Source: Collinsella sp. (GTDB taxonomy: Bacteria; Actinomycetota; Coriobacteriia; Coriobacteriales; Coriobacteriaceae). Taken from it: a stretch of 13,349 nt of DNA. The translations under genes were made by a program, and so were the position numbers. The stretch is from contig WGSR01000019.1 of NCBI GenBank assembly GCA_014871545.1, positions 1 through 13,349 on the forward strand. The letters run 5' to 3'. The notes below the pieces were generated by a model. The model ran no database searches, had not been told where the DNA came from, and was given only the letters and a program-made list of their open reading frames with translations. Of the stretch, positions 1 to 6,372 are shown in pieces; positions within the stretch are counted from its first letter, which is position 1, and every line of letters begins with the position of its first letter.

Positions 1-819
1 GTCCTGTGCCTTTGTCTGGGCGTGGGCAGCTTCTTTGATTATCAAATCTCGAGTGCGCTGTTCAACATCGGCAGCATGTACGGTCGCTTTGTCGAGGCGG
101 CCGGTGAGCTGCCGTTCGAGCTGACGGCGAGCGTCGCAGGCGTTATGCTCGTGCGCTCGGCTCGCTCCGATTCCAAGGCGAGCAAGTGGCTAGCCGCGCT
201 GGGCGTTCTGATCAACGTGGGCCTGGTCGGCTACGAGATTATCGGATCGCTGCGCATCGGCGGCAAGCTCATCGCATTTCAGCTGGTTCTGACGTTTGCG
301 TTGGTCATCGCAGCCAACTTCATCGCCTACCGCCTTACGCGCGACACCGCGCCCGACGAGCTTACGCGCTGGGCGTTGATGGTGCTGGCCGTGTGGGTCG
401 CTCAGGCCATCATCCTCAACGTCATTGTTAAGCCGTTATGGTCGCGCCCGCGCATGCGCGTGATCGAGGTCACGCCGGGGCTCAATTTTCAGCCGTGGTG
501 GGTGATCGGCAACCCCGACAAGTGGGCCTATATCGCCGCCGGCGTGATCAAGGACGGGTTCAAGTCGTTTGCGAGCGGACACACGGCGCATGCGGCGATC
601 GGTCTTATGCTCGCCGGGCTTCCTGCGGCGGCCTTTAAGGAAAAGCCGTCGCGCCGTCGTGTGGTCTTTTGGACGGCGGCCGTGGTCGCGGTGCTCGTCG
701 CGTTTGGCCGCATCGTGATCGGTGCACACTTTTTGAGCGATGTGAGCTGCGGTTTTGCCCTGGTACTGGCACTTGAGTGCCTTGCCGCGCGCATTGCCTA
801 TCCCAACGGCGTACAATAG
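1..819 (+). CDS. PAP2-family membrane phosphatase, 5' end cut by the window edge
   Basis: This is an integral membrane phosphatase of the PAP2 (type 2 phosphatidic acid phosphatase) superfamily. Such enzymes remove phosphate from lipid phosphates or undecaprenyl pyrophosphate at the membrane. Three family motifs are visible: a KPLWSRPR block near nt 430-456 (motif 1), SGH encoded at 574-582 (motif 2), and GxHxxSD at about 721-741 (motif 3, whose His is the expected phosphate acceptor). Several hydrophobic segments surround them. The frame is open to nucleotide 1, and the GTG at 22 has no ribosome site and falls inside a hydrophobic stretch, so I read the gene as truncated on the left and not starting at 22. 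The second Pro usual in motif 1 is replaced by Met. The substrate cannot be told from the sequence. The next gene starts 45 bp downstream on the same strand. Confidence 0.85.
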   Translation, partial: VLCLCLGVGSFFDYQISSALFNIGSMYGRFVEAAGELPFELTASVAGVMLVRSARSDSKASKWLAALGVLINVGLVGYEIIGSLRIGGKLIAFQLVLTFALVIAANFIAYRLTRDTAPDELTRWALMVLAVWVAQAIILNVIVKPLWSRPRMRVIEVTPGLNFQPWWVIGNPDKWAYIAAGVIKDGFKSFASGHTAHAAIGLMLAGLPAAAFKEKPSRRRVVFWTAAVVAVLVAFGRIVIGAHFLSDVSCGFALVLALECLAARIAYPNGVQ

Positions 820-864
820 CTCCGTTTGAATCATCTGGCCGATACCCGGTAAGAGAGGATTGCC

Positions 865-1890
865 ATGCTCGCGTTCAACAACGATTATTCCCACGGCGCA
901 CACCCGGCAGTGCTGCAGGCGCTCGTTGATACCAATATGGAGCCGCAGCCCGGCTATGGTACCGATGCACACACCGAGCGTGCCAAGCAACTTATCCGCG
1001 AGGCCTGTCAGGCCCCCGATGCCGACGTGTTTTTTCTGGTGGGCGGCACGCAGGCCAACGCGACGGTGATCGACATGCTGCTCGCGCCGTACGAGGGCGT
1101 CGTTGCTGCTGAGACTGGCCATGTCGCCTGCCACGAGGCGGGCGCCATCGAGTTTGGCGGCCACAAGGTGCTCACCATCCCCGGCTGCGAGGGCAAGATG
1201 CACGCCGAGGACCTCGAGAACTATATCCAGGTGTTCTACGAAAACGAGAGCTACGAGCACACGGTGTTCCCGGGTGCCGTGTACGTGAGCCTATCGACCG
1301 AGTACGGCACGCTGTACTCCAAGGCTGAGCTCGCGGCGATTCACGCAGTGTGCCAGAAGCGCGAGATTCCGCTGTTTGTGGACGGTGCCCGCCTGGCCTA
1401 TGCGCTGGCGGCCGATGAGTGCGACATTACCCTGCCCGAGCTGGCGCAGCTGTGCGACGTGTTCTACATCGGCGGCACCAAGTGCGGCGCGCTCTGCGGC
1501 GAGGCCGTGGTGTTTTGCGGCATGCACGCCCCGGCGCACCCCATTCCGCGCATTAAGCAGCACGGTGCGTTGCTGGCCAAGGGCCGCCTGACGGGCGTGC
1601 AGTTTGAGGCGCTCTTTACCGACGGCCTGTATTTTGAGATTGGTCGCCAGGCGATCGAAACCGCGCAGGCGCTTCGTCGCGTGCTGCACGAGCACGGCTA
1701 CCGGTTCTTCTTGGAGACGCCCACAAACCAGCAGTTTGTGATTCTGCCCAACGAGGACATGGCCCGCATTCGCGAGCATGCCTCGGTCGAGTACTGGGAA
1801 AAGTACGACGATACCCACACGGTGGTGCGTTTTTGCACCAGCTGGGCCACGACGCAGGAGGATATCGACGCGTTGGCGGCGGTTCTGTAG
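865..1890 (+). CDS. Threonine aldolase-family PLP-dependent enzyme
   Basis: This 341-residue protein matches the low-specificity threonine aldolase / beta-eliminating lyase family (fold-type I PLP enzymes). These typically cleave L-threonine or L-allo-threonine to glycine and acetaldehyde in the cytoplasm. Visible hallmarks are NNDYSHGAHP at the N-terminus, GGTQANA near residues 60-66 (cofactor phosphate region), VDGARL at 172-177 with Asp173 placed to contact the PLP ring nitrogen, and GGTKCG with Lys206 as the Schiff-base lysine. The length is normal for the family. The ATG at 865 follows an AAGAGAGGA ribosome site at good spacing. It may be co-transcribed with the upstream phosphatase, since only 45 bp separate them and no terminator is visible. 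It is closed by a perfect terminator hairpin at 1909. The family is confident, but whether threonine is the true substrate is not shown. Confidence 0.9.
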   Translation: MLAFNNDYSHGAHPAVLQALVDTNMEPQPGYGTDAHTERAKQLIREACQAPDADVFFLVGGTQANATVIDMLLAPYEGVVAAETGHVACHEAGAIEFGGHKVLTIPGCEGKMHAEDLENYIQVFYENESYEHTVFPGAVYVSLSTEYGTLYSKAELAAIHAVCQKREIPLFVDGARLAYALAADECDITLPELAQLCDVFYIGGTKCGALCGEAVVFCGMHAPAHPIPRIKQHGALLAKGRLTGVQFEALFTDGLYFEIGRQAIETAQALRRVLHEHGYRFFLETPTNQQFVILPNEDMARIREHASVEYWEKYDDTHTVVRFCTSWATTQEDIDALAAVL

Positions 1891-1908
1891 CCTGATGTAA
1901 TGACGAGG

Positions 1909-1951
1909 GGCCGCCTTGCGCTGGGTTTGGCGCAAGGCGGCCTTTGCTTTT
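1909..1951 (+). terminator. Rho-independent terminator of the aldolase gene
   Basis: A perfect 12-bp stem (GGCCGCCTTGCG at 1909-1920 with its complement at 1931-1942) encloses a 10-nt loop and is followed by the T-rich tail TTTGCTTTT. It sits 18 bp after the aldolase stop codon. It also rules out the upstream in-frame TTG at 1916 as the start of the next gene, because that start would lie inside the hairpin. Confidence 0.93.
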
Positions 1952-1966
1952 GGGGAGAAGGGTTGT

Positions 1967-2557
1967 ATGACCGAGATGTCCGAGCCGACGATTCGCCTGG
2001 CGACGCCCGATGATGCGCCAGCGTTGCTTGCCATCTATGAGCCGTATGTGCGCCAGACGGCGATTACCTGCGAATACGAGGTGCCGAGCGTTGAGGAGTT
2101 CGCCGGGCGCATCGAGCGTACGCTCAAGCGCTATCCGTATCTGGTGATGGAGTTGGACGGGCGTCCGGTAGGCTATGCCTATGTGAGTCCGCTCAACAGC
2201 CGCGAGGCATACGACTGGTCGGTCGAGACATCGATTTACCTGGCGCGCGATGTACGCCATGGCGGGCTGGGTCGCAAGCTGCATGACGCGCTCAAGCAAT
2301 GCCTGATCGCGATGGGCATCACCAACATGTGCGCCCTCATCGCCGTGCCGCACGATAAGGACGATGAGTACCTGACGCACAACAGTCAGGATTTCCATGC
2401 CCATATGGGATATCGCCTGGTGGGCACCTTCGACCGCTGCGCCCAAAAGTTCGGCCGCTGGTACGACATGTGCTGGATGGAGCTGGTCCTGGCTGAGCGC
2501 ACACCCAACCAACCCAAACCAATCTGGTTTCCCGACCTCCCCAAACCCACCATTTAG
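1967..2557 (+). CDS. GNAT-family N-acetyltransferase, phosphinothricin acetyltransferase-like
   Basis: This 196-residue cytoplasmic acetyltransferase is predicted to move an acetyl group from acetyl-CoA to an amine. The N-terminal block IRLATPDDAPALLAIYEPYV and the later NSQDFHAHMGYRLVGTF resemble the phosphinothricin/methionine-sulfoximine acetyltransferase (PAT/MnaT) branch of GNAT proteins. The acetyl-CoA loop is visible as RHGGLG in the expected R/QxxGxG/A form, followed by an amphipathic helix. I chose the ATG at 1967 because GGAGAAGG sits 5 nt upstream and the longer frame starts inside a terminator. The end sits close to a repeat: the stop codon at 2555-2557 overlaps the first bases of a dispersed 19-bp motif. 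The substrate is unknown. Homologues act on amino-acid analogues or xenobiotics, but nothing here shows which. Confidence 0.85.
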   Translation: MTEMSEPTIRLATPDDAPALLAIYEPYVRQTAITCEYEVPSVEEFAGRIERTLKRYPYLVMELDGRPVGYAYVSPLNSREAYDWSVETSIYLARDVRHGGLGRKLHDALKQCLIAMGITNMCALIAVPHDKDDEYLTHNSQDFHAHMGYRLVGTFDRCAQKFGRWYDMCWMELVLAERTPNQPKPIWFPDLPKPTI

Positions 2558-2574
2558 GGACAGGTTTATTTTGG
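2556..2574 (-). repeat. Inverted copy of a short dispersed motif also found before the HAD gene
   Basis: The 19-mer AGGGACAGGTTTATTTTGG is the reverse complement, with one mismatch, of 10372-10390 upstream of the HAD phosphatase. It starts in the GNAT stop codon and runs directly into repeat copy 1. Confidence 0.7.
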
Positions 2575-2806
2575 CCGCTTTGTAGCGTCAATCCACCGCG
2601 AGAAGTACGGATTCACGCGTCTTTTGATGCGGATGGGCTTAATTTGGCTTCGATTTGGGTCCGTTTGGCTTCGATTCGAACTAAGTGAGTAGACTTTTTG
2701 GCGCAGGTCGAGCACAAGGCGTATCTGCCTTAGTAAAACCGCAGGTCACAGAGGTGACAGTTTTTGGTGTGCTCGACAGGTCACGAAAAGTCTACTCACT
2801 TAGATT
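2568..2806 (+). repeat. Long intergenic repeat, copy 1 (239 bp)
   Basis: This stretch aligns without a single gap to 11028-11266 at a constant offset of 8,460 bp. By eye I count about 36 mismatches over about 235 positions, or roughly 85% identity. The left part contains a 13-bp tandem unit, TTTGGCTTCGATT, at 2643-2655 and 2664-2676 (21-bp period). The right part is the inverted-repeat element at 2681-2803. No open reading frame is shared by both copies, so this is conserved non-coding DNA, except that the other copy begins inside the last codons of the HAD gene. No target-site duplication or transposase is visible. Confidence 0.9.
2681..2803. repeat. Cloverleaf-like inverted-repeat element inside repeat copy 1
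   Basis: Perfect 18-bp arms, CTAAGTGAGTAGACTTTT at 2681-2698 and their complement at 2786-2803, enclose a second 9-bp stem (GTCGAGCAC at 2707-2715, GTGCTCGAC at 2769-2777). The gaps between the two stems are a symmetric 8 nt on each side. Inside are a small hairpin at 2716-2731 (AAGGC/GCCTT) and another around 2735-2766 (GTCAC/GTGAC core). The whole can fold into a multi-branched structure. Copy 2 keeps the same fold, including one paired base change in the 9-bp stem. It could be a MITE-like element or a structured RNA; no promoter was identified. Confidence 0.85.
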
Positions 2807-2953
2807 TGCGGTACTGGATATTCTGAGCAGGAACAGTTGAGCTTGGACGGCGCGTATTGCCAGGCGATGTTGGCATTTGTGCCATGCTGGCTTGAGATTT
2901 AATAAAACCGCAGGTAAAACGTTCATTAGGTACAGTTTGCCTCGTTTGGTGCG
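2807..2953. other. Gene-free spacer downstream of the first GntR gene
   Basis: Only two items are visible. One is an imperfect hairpin at 2859-2891 (GCCAG/CTGGC outside, TGGCA/TGCCA inside, asymmetric internal loop). The other is a copy of TAAAACCGCAGGT at 2903-2915, a motif that recurs in this window. Neither is a convincing terminator for the minus-strand regulator gene. Confidence 0.5.
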
Positions 2954-3676
2954 CTAGCCGATGGGCTCGGTGTATTTGGCGCGGTCGGTGCGTTGGATGC
3001 GCTTAGAGACATGGAGCGGTCGGCCGTCGGTGTCGTAGACGTAGTCGGTGATCAGGATCAGCGCCTGCCCGCGCTCGACGTTGAGCAAAAACGCCTCGTT
3101 TTGCGAGGCATAGCACACCTCAAAGGTCTTATGTCCCTGTGCTGGCGCGCGATGGAATTCTTGGCGCAGCGTCGCGTAGAGCGAACCGTTGATATCGCGA
3201 TCGATGAGCGTCTCGAAGCTTGGCGGCAGGTAGGTGGTCTCCAGGCACAGCGGCACGTCGTCCAGGTAGCGCAGGCGGACAAGTTTGACGAGCTTGCTGC
3301 CCACGGCGGCGTCAAAGAACTTAGCTATGCTGCCGGCCGCCTTGGCAAAGCCCGAGTCCACGGTGCGCGTGGTGGGCTTCATGCCCTGACCTTCGACCTG
3401 CTTGGTATAGCTCGAAAACACTAGGTTGTTCTCGTGGAGCGCGGGCGTGTCGGCCACAAAGGCGCCACGCCCGCGCTCGGTGCGCACCAGGCCCTCATCA
3501 ACGAGAACCTTAAGGGCGTGGCGCACGGTGCTGCGCGACAGCCCCGATTCGTCCATGAGCTCCATCTCGGACGGCAGCTTGTCTCCGCGTGCGTAGATGC
3601 CGGCGGCGATGCGGTCGCGAAGCGTACCCGCCAAGCGCTCGTATTGGCTCAGTTTCTTTTTAGATGAAGCGTTCAT
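2954..3676 (-). CDS. GntR-family transcriptional regulator (HutC/UTRA subfamily), beside the first SIS gene
   Basis: This 240-residue DNA-binding repressor-type protein has an N-terminal winged helix-turn-helix at about residues 12-76, with LPSEMEL and SGLSRSTVRHALKVLVDEGLV as the GntR signature and the wing motif TERGRGAFV. A UTRA effector domain fills about 85-235, recognisable from LVKLVRLRYLDDVPLCLETTYLP and the closing ITDYVYDTDGRPLHVSKR. UTRA domains typically bind sugar phosphates or amino-acid-derived ligands. The gene is divergent from the first SIS-domain gene across a 205-bp AT-rich spacer holding inverted repeats, so it most likely represses that gene and itself. The start at 3676 has only a weak ribosome site (AGG about 8 nt upstream). 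The inducer is not evident; the phosphorylated substrate of the neighbouring deglycase is a reasonable guess. Confidence 0.92.
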   Translation of the reverse strand: MNASSKKKLSQYERLAGTLRDRIAAGIYARGDKLPSEMELMDESGLSRSTVRHALKVLVDEGLVRTERGRGAFVADTPALHENNLVFSSYTKQVEGQGMKPTTRTVDSGFAKAAGSIAKFFDAAVGSKLVKLVRLRYLDDVPLCLETTYLPPSFETLIDRDINGSLYATLRQEFHRAPAQGHKTFEVCYASQNEAFLLNVERGQALILITDYVYDTDGRPLHVSKRIQRTDRAKYTEPIG

Positions 3677-3696
3677 GCGATCAGCCTATATTTAAC

Positions 3697-3720
3697 TTGT
3701 ATGCTTATCTAAGCAAGCAT
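3697..3720. promoter_or_regulatory. Candidate GntR operator in the divergent promoter region
   Basis: TTGTATGCT at 3697-3705 continues into the perfect inverted repeat TGCTTATCTAAGCA (3702-3715). ATGCTT at 3701-3706 also pairs with AAGCAT at 3715-3720. An inverted TTGTATGCT recurs at 3796-3804. The position just upstream of the regulator start and the AT-rich palindromic form suit a GntR/UTRA operator. Confidence 0.5.
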
Positions 3721-3743
3721 GTATTCAACACAACAATAAAACC

Positions 3744-3775
3744 GCTGGTATTGAGCTACCGAAAACCTTACCAGC
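3744..3775. repeat. Hairpin in the divergent spacer
   Basis: The 7-bp arms GCTGGTA (3744-3750) and TACCAGC (3769-3775) are separated by 18 nt. The left arm overlaps TAAAACCGCTGGT (3737-3749), a variant of a motif seen at three other intergenic sites here. Confidence 0.55.
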
Positions 3776-3795
3776 AAAATTTCTAAGATAAATAT

Positions 3796-3840
3796 AGCAT
3801 ACAACTAGTCGACATAACCAAAACATGTATGTAACTTATA
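3796..3840 (+). promoter_or_regulatory. Candidate promoter and second operator half-site for the first SIS gene
   Basis: AGCATACAA at 3796-3804 is the exact complement of the TTGTATGCT site near the regulator start. A loose sigma-70-type promoter may follow, with TCGACA at 3809-3814 and TAACTT at 3832-3837 (17-bp spacer). The promoter match is weak; the repeated 9-mer is solid. Confidence 0.4.
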
Positions 3841-3881
3841 TGCCATCGAGAGCATCAAACGAGAAGAAAGGCTGATGCACG

Positions 3882-4874
3882 ATGACTACTCAGGAACAGG
3901 TTAAGGATGTCGTCTCCCAGGTTTTGGCTGACAAGGCAGACAAGGGCGGCATCAAGCGCGTCGTGTGGATTGGTGCCGGCGGATCCAACGGCGGCAACTA
4001 TCCTGCCCAGTACTTTATGGAGCACGAGGCCACGCAGGTCGTGAGCTCCAGCTACACCAGCAACGAGTTCGTGCACGCCACCCCGGCCTACGTCAACGAG
4101 AACACCCTGGCCGTCGTCGTGTCCATGCGCGGCACCAAGGAGACCATCGTTGCCGCCCAGGTCGCCAAGGACCACGGCGCCAGCACCATCGCCATCTATG
4201 TTGACGAGTCCGGCCTCACCGAGGTCTGCGACTACAAGATCCAGTACGACAGCCTGGCCGTCGACGAGTCCTGCATGGGCCGCACCAACTCCGCCGTCGT
4301 GACCATGATCGCCATGGAGCTTACGCAGCAGACCGAGGGCTATGCCGAGTACGAGACCGCTATGGCTGCGTTTGACTTGGTCGACCCCATCTATCGCAAG
4401 GCCGTCGAGTACACCCGTCCGCTTGCTGCCAAGTGGGCCGAGCAGAACGCCGACAAGCCCTGCATCAACGTCATGGCTCAGGGTCCGCTCTTTGGTGCCG
4501 CCTACGTCTTTAGCATCTGCAACGTGCAGGAGATGCTGCAGATCGACTCCTGCACCATCAACACCTGCGACTTCTTCCACGGCCCCTTCGAGATCCTGGA
4601 CAAGCGCACCTCGCTGTTCCAGCTCATCAGCGTCGGCCGCAGCCGCTGCAACGACGAGCGCGGCATCCGCTTCGTCAACCAGTACGGTGGCGAGCGCGTC
4701 TATCAGCTCGACGCCAAGGAGCTCGGCCTCAACGACATCAAGGACAGCGTGAGCGAGTACTTCAACCACCTGATCTTCGCCCCGATCCTCAACAATGTGT
4801 ATATGCGCGCGCTCTCCGCCGTCACCCACAAGGACTACATGACGCGCCGCTACATGTGGAAGCTTGAGTATTAG
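3882..4874 (+). CDS. SIS-domain sugar-phosphate deglycase, FrlB/GfrE/GfrF-like (paralogue 1)
   Basis: This 330-residue cytoplasmic protein has two SIS domains. The FrlB/GfrE/GfrF family cleaves 6-phosphorylated fructoselysine or glucoselysine into glucose-6-phosphate and lysine. The first SIS fold opens with VVWIGAGGSNGG (28-38) and has a phosphate loop at SMRGTKET (81-88). In the second, Glu217 and the His233 of FHGPFE are 16 residues apart, exactly the spacing of the catalytic Glu488/His504 pair of GlmS and of the matching pair in FrlB. The C-terminus RRYMWKLEY resembles the RRYYGGLVEY end of E. coli FrlB. The start at 3882 has GAAAGG 10 nt upstream; the ATG at 3875 is out of frame. It is a paralogue of the gene at 9272 but monocistronic, facing its own GntR regulator. 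The deglycase call is inferred; another SIS isomerase activity is possible. Confidence 0.75.
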   Translation: MTTQEQVKDVVSQVLADKADKGGIKRVVWIGAGGSNGGNYPAQYFMEHEATQVVSSSYTSNEFVHATPAYVNENTLAVVVSMRGTKETIVAAQVAKDHGASTIAIYVDESGLTEVCDYKIQYDSLAVDESCMGRTNSAVVTMIAMELTQQTEGYAEYETAMAAFDLVDPIYRKAVEYTRPLAAKWAEQNADKPCINVMAQGPLFGAAYVFSICNVQEMLQIDSCTINTCDFFHGPFEILDKRTSLFQLISVGRSRCNDERGIRFVNQYGGERVYQLDAKELGLNDIKDSVSEYFNHLIFAPILNNVYMRALSAVTHKDYMTRRYMWKLEY

Positions 4875-4901
4875 TTACGCGGTTTTACCAAACCGCGTAA
4901 C
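4874..4901 (+). terminator. Perfect hairpin at the stop codon of the first SIS gene
   Basis: The 12-bp perfect stem GTTACGCGGTTT / AAACCGCGTAAC has a 4-nt loop (TACC) and begins on the last base of the stop codon. There is no T-run after it, so it may protect the mRNA 3' end or act together with the next hairpin instead of terminating alone. Confidence 0.6.
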
Positions 4902-4916
4902 GGATCGACGCTGCGC

Positions 4917-5010
4917 GGTCCGCATTTGGGCAATCTGACGTTCAACTTCAAGGGCGCGACCAGAAGGTCAGCGCCCTTTCGTTTCACGTCACCTTGCCTC
5001 AAATGCGGCC
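4917..5010 (+). terminator. Nested 94-nt inverted repeat, probable terminator region
   Basis: Several stems nest symmetrically: an outer arm of about 17 bp (4917-4933 with 4994-5010, about 2 mismatches), TGACGT/ACGTCA (4936-4941, 4986-4991), AAGGGCGC/GCGCCCTT (4950-4957, 4971-4978), and GACC/GGTC around the loop AGAA. The inner hairpin followed by TTTCGTTT is terminator-like. The outer arms make it much larger than a normal terminator. Confidence 0.7.
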
Positions 5011-5049
5011 CGCTCGCTGACTTATGCTCAACCAGCGGCGCCTTAGACG

Positions 5050-5093
5050 TTGGGAACGTTCTTAAATGACTAGTCATTTGGGAACGTCCCCAA
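5050..5093. repeat. REP-like palindrome with GGGAACGT core
   Basis: The 12-bp arms TTGGGAACGTTC (5050-5061) and GAACGTCCCCAA (5082-5093) have one mismatch and flank a perfect 16-bp palindrome, AAATGACTAGTCATTT (5064-5079). It resembles short dispersed palindromic elements and not a terminator, because the ends lack T-runs. Confidence 0.7.
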
Positions 5094-5137
5094 TGAGTAT
5101 GTGGGGAAGCAGATTTTTCCGTTCGGCGATTTGTGTC

Positions 5138-5167
5138 TTGAAAAATGTATATAACGACTATAACGTA
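5138..5167 (+). promoter_or_regulatory. Candidate promoter/operator of the DMT transporter gene
   Basis: TATAACG occurs twice in tandem (5149-5166 region), and the second occurrence extends to TATAACGT (5159-5166). That is the reverse complement of ACGTTATA found before the PTS operon and before the second GntR gene. TTGAAA at 5138-5143 could serve as a -35 box, although the spacing to TATAAC (5159-5164) is a short 15 bp. Confidence 0.5.
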
Positions 5168-5205
5168 GTGTGAAACATATTGGAAACAATACCGAGGAGG
5201 CTGCG

Positions 5206-6288
5206 TTGAAGAAAAGCAATCTGGGCTATGTGCTGGTGCTGATTGCCGCGCTTATGTGGGGCACCATCGGAATCTTTGTAAACGGCATCTCGGCCATGGG
5301 CGTTTCGTCCCAGAGCATGGCTGCCTTTCGCTTGTTGGTCGGAGCGCTTATCTTGGCGCCGGTCCTGATGTTTATGGGCTGCCGTCCGGGTGAGGGGTCT
5401 ACCGTGGCTCAGGGTCCGCTGGCCCTGTTCAAGGCAAGCCCCAAAGAGCTCGTCCCCTGCGCGCTTGTCGGTATCGTCGGTCTGGCCGCCGCCAACACCT
5501 GCTATTACGAGTGCATGGGCGAGGTGGGCATGTCCACGGCCTCGGTGCTGCTCTACACCTCGCCGGTGTTTGGCGTCGCGCTCGGCCGCGTGCTTTATCG
5601 CGAGGACGTGACCCCTAACAAGCTCGTTGCCATTGTCTTTAACATCGTTGGCTGCGTGCTTGCGGTGACCAATGGCGACCTTTCCGGTTTTCATTTTTCG
5701 GTTTGGGGCGTCACGTCGGGCGTGATTGCAGGCCTTTGTGGTGCGTCGCTCGCGGTGTTTAGCCGGATAGCAACCAAGACGGTCCACCCGCTGGCTGTCA
5801 CGTTTTGGGGCTTTGTTTTTGGCGGTGCGGTTATGGCAGCTATCGCGGCTCCGTGGCCGGATGTCACCGCGGCAATGTCGCCACAGCTGCTGCTGTTGTT
5901 CCTTGGCTTTGGACTCATCCCCACAGCCGTGGCCTACATCTTATATATGCAGGGTCTGTCCATGGGGCTCGAGACGTCGAAAGTTCCCGTCGTAATGTCA
6001 TTCGAGACGGTCGTCACCGTACTGGTGGGCATTGGTGTCTATGCCGAGCCCGCCGGCGCGATTAAAGTCCTGGGCATTGTGCTGGTGCTCGCGTCCATCC
6101 TGATTATGAACACCGACTTCTCCAGGCTGCGCAACAGTGTGTTTGTCGGTCATGTCGTTGAGAGCATGACCTTTAAGCCCAATGCGTGGTGGACGGAGAA
6201 ATCGCAGGACATGGATCTGTTTAAGGAACGCACCGGCATCGCGCTGGAGCCCACCGTGCAGGAAAGCCCCTGGTACTTCGTGCGATAG
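5206..6288 (+). CDS. DMT-family (EamA) transporter with an extended C-terminal tail
   Basis: This inner-membrane transporter of the drug/metabolite superfamily has about ten hydrophobic segments arranged as two EamA repeats (about residues 5-145 and 160-295). The first begins GYVLVLIAALMWGTIGIFVNG, typical for the family. The frame is open from a GTG at 5170, but GAGGAGG lies 5 nt before the TTG at 5206 and the resulting N-terminus MKKSNLGY fits EamA proteins, so I chose TTG (360 residues). After the last membrane segment there is an unusual hydrophilic tail of about 60 residues (Trp-, Lys- and Glu-containing, ending SPWYFVR) not expected in a plain EamA protein. Many relatives export amino acids. 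Its place between two deglycase genes, and a shared upstream octamer, make export of the lysine released by deglycation a possibility, but no substrate is shown. Confidence 0.88.
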   Translation: MKKSNLGYVLVLIAALMWGTIGIFVNGISAMGVSSQSMAAFRLLVGALILAPVLMFMGCRPGEGSTVAQGPLALFKASPKELVPCALVGIVGLAAANTCYYECMGEVGMSTASVLLYTSPVFGVALGRVLYREDVTPNKLVAIVFNIVGCVLAVTNGDLSGFHFSVWGVTSGVIAGLCGASLAVFSRIATKTVHPLAVTFWGFVFGGAVMAAIAAPWPDVTAAMSPQLLLLFLGFGLIPTAVAYILYMQGLSMGLETSKVPVVMSFETVVTVLVGIGVYAEPAGAIKVLGIVLVLASILIMNTDFSRLRNSVFVGHVVESMTFKPNAWWTEKSQDMDLFKERTGIALEPTVQESPWYFVR

Positions 6289-6372
6289 GGGATTGCGCGC
6301 AGGGTCTGACCTGGGGTTATCCAGCTAGCGCCGGCCTACCCAGCCCAACGTTTCAAGTACGTTAAACCCGTC

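Noticed and set aside
2397..2585. Plus-strand small frame ending in ILAAL across the start of repeat copy 1
   Set aside because: It is out of frame with the GNAT gene that covers most of it; the ending merely reflects the 18-mer shared with the HAD gene end.
2681..2803. Insertion sequence or standard MITE bounded by the 18-bp inverted arms
   Set aside because: The homology between the two copies extends about 110 bp beyond the left arm and no target duplication is visible, so the arms are not the element boundary.
3855..4829. Minus-strand open frame opposite the first SIS gene
   Set aside because: Same shadow effect: Val/Leu/Asp/Gly-rich composition with no recognisable domain, lying wholly over a confident gene.
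4871..5077. 68-codon minus-strand open frame after the first SIS gene
   Set aside because: It overlaps the stop-codon hairpin and the nested inverted repeat, shows no ribosome site and resembles no known protein.
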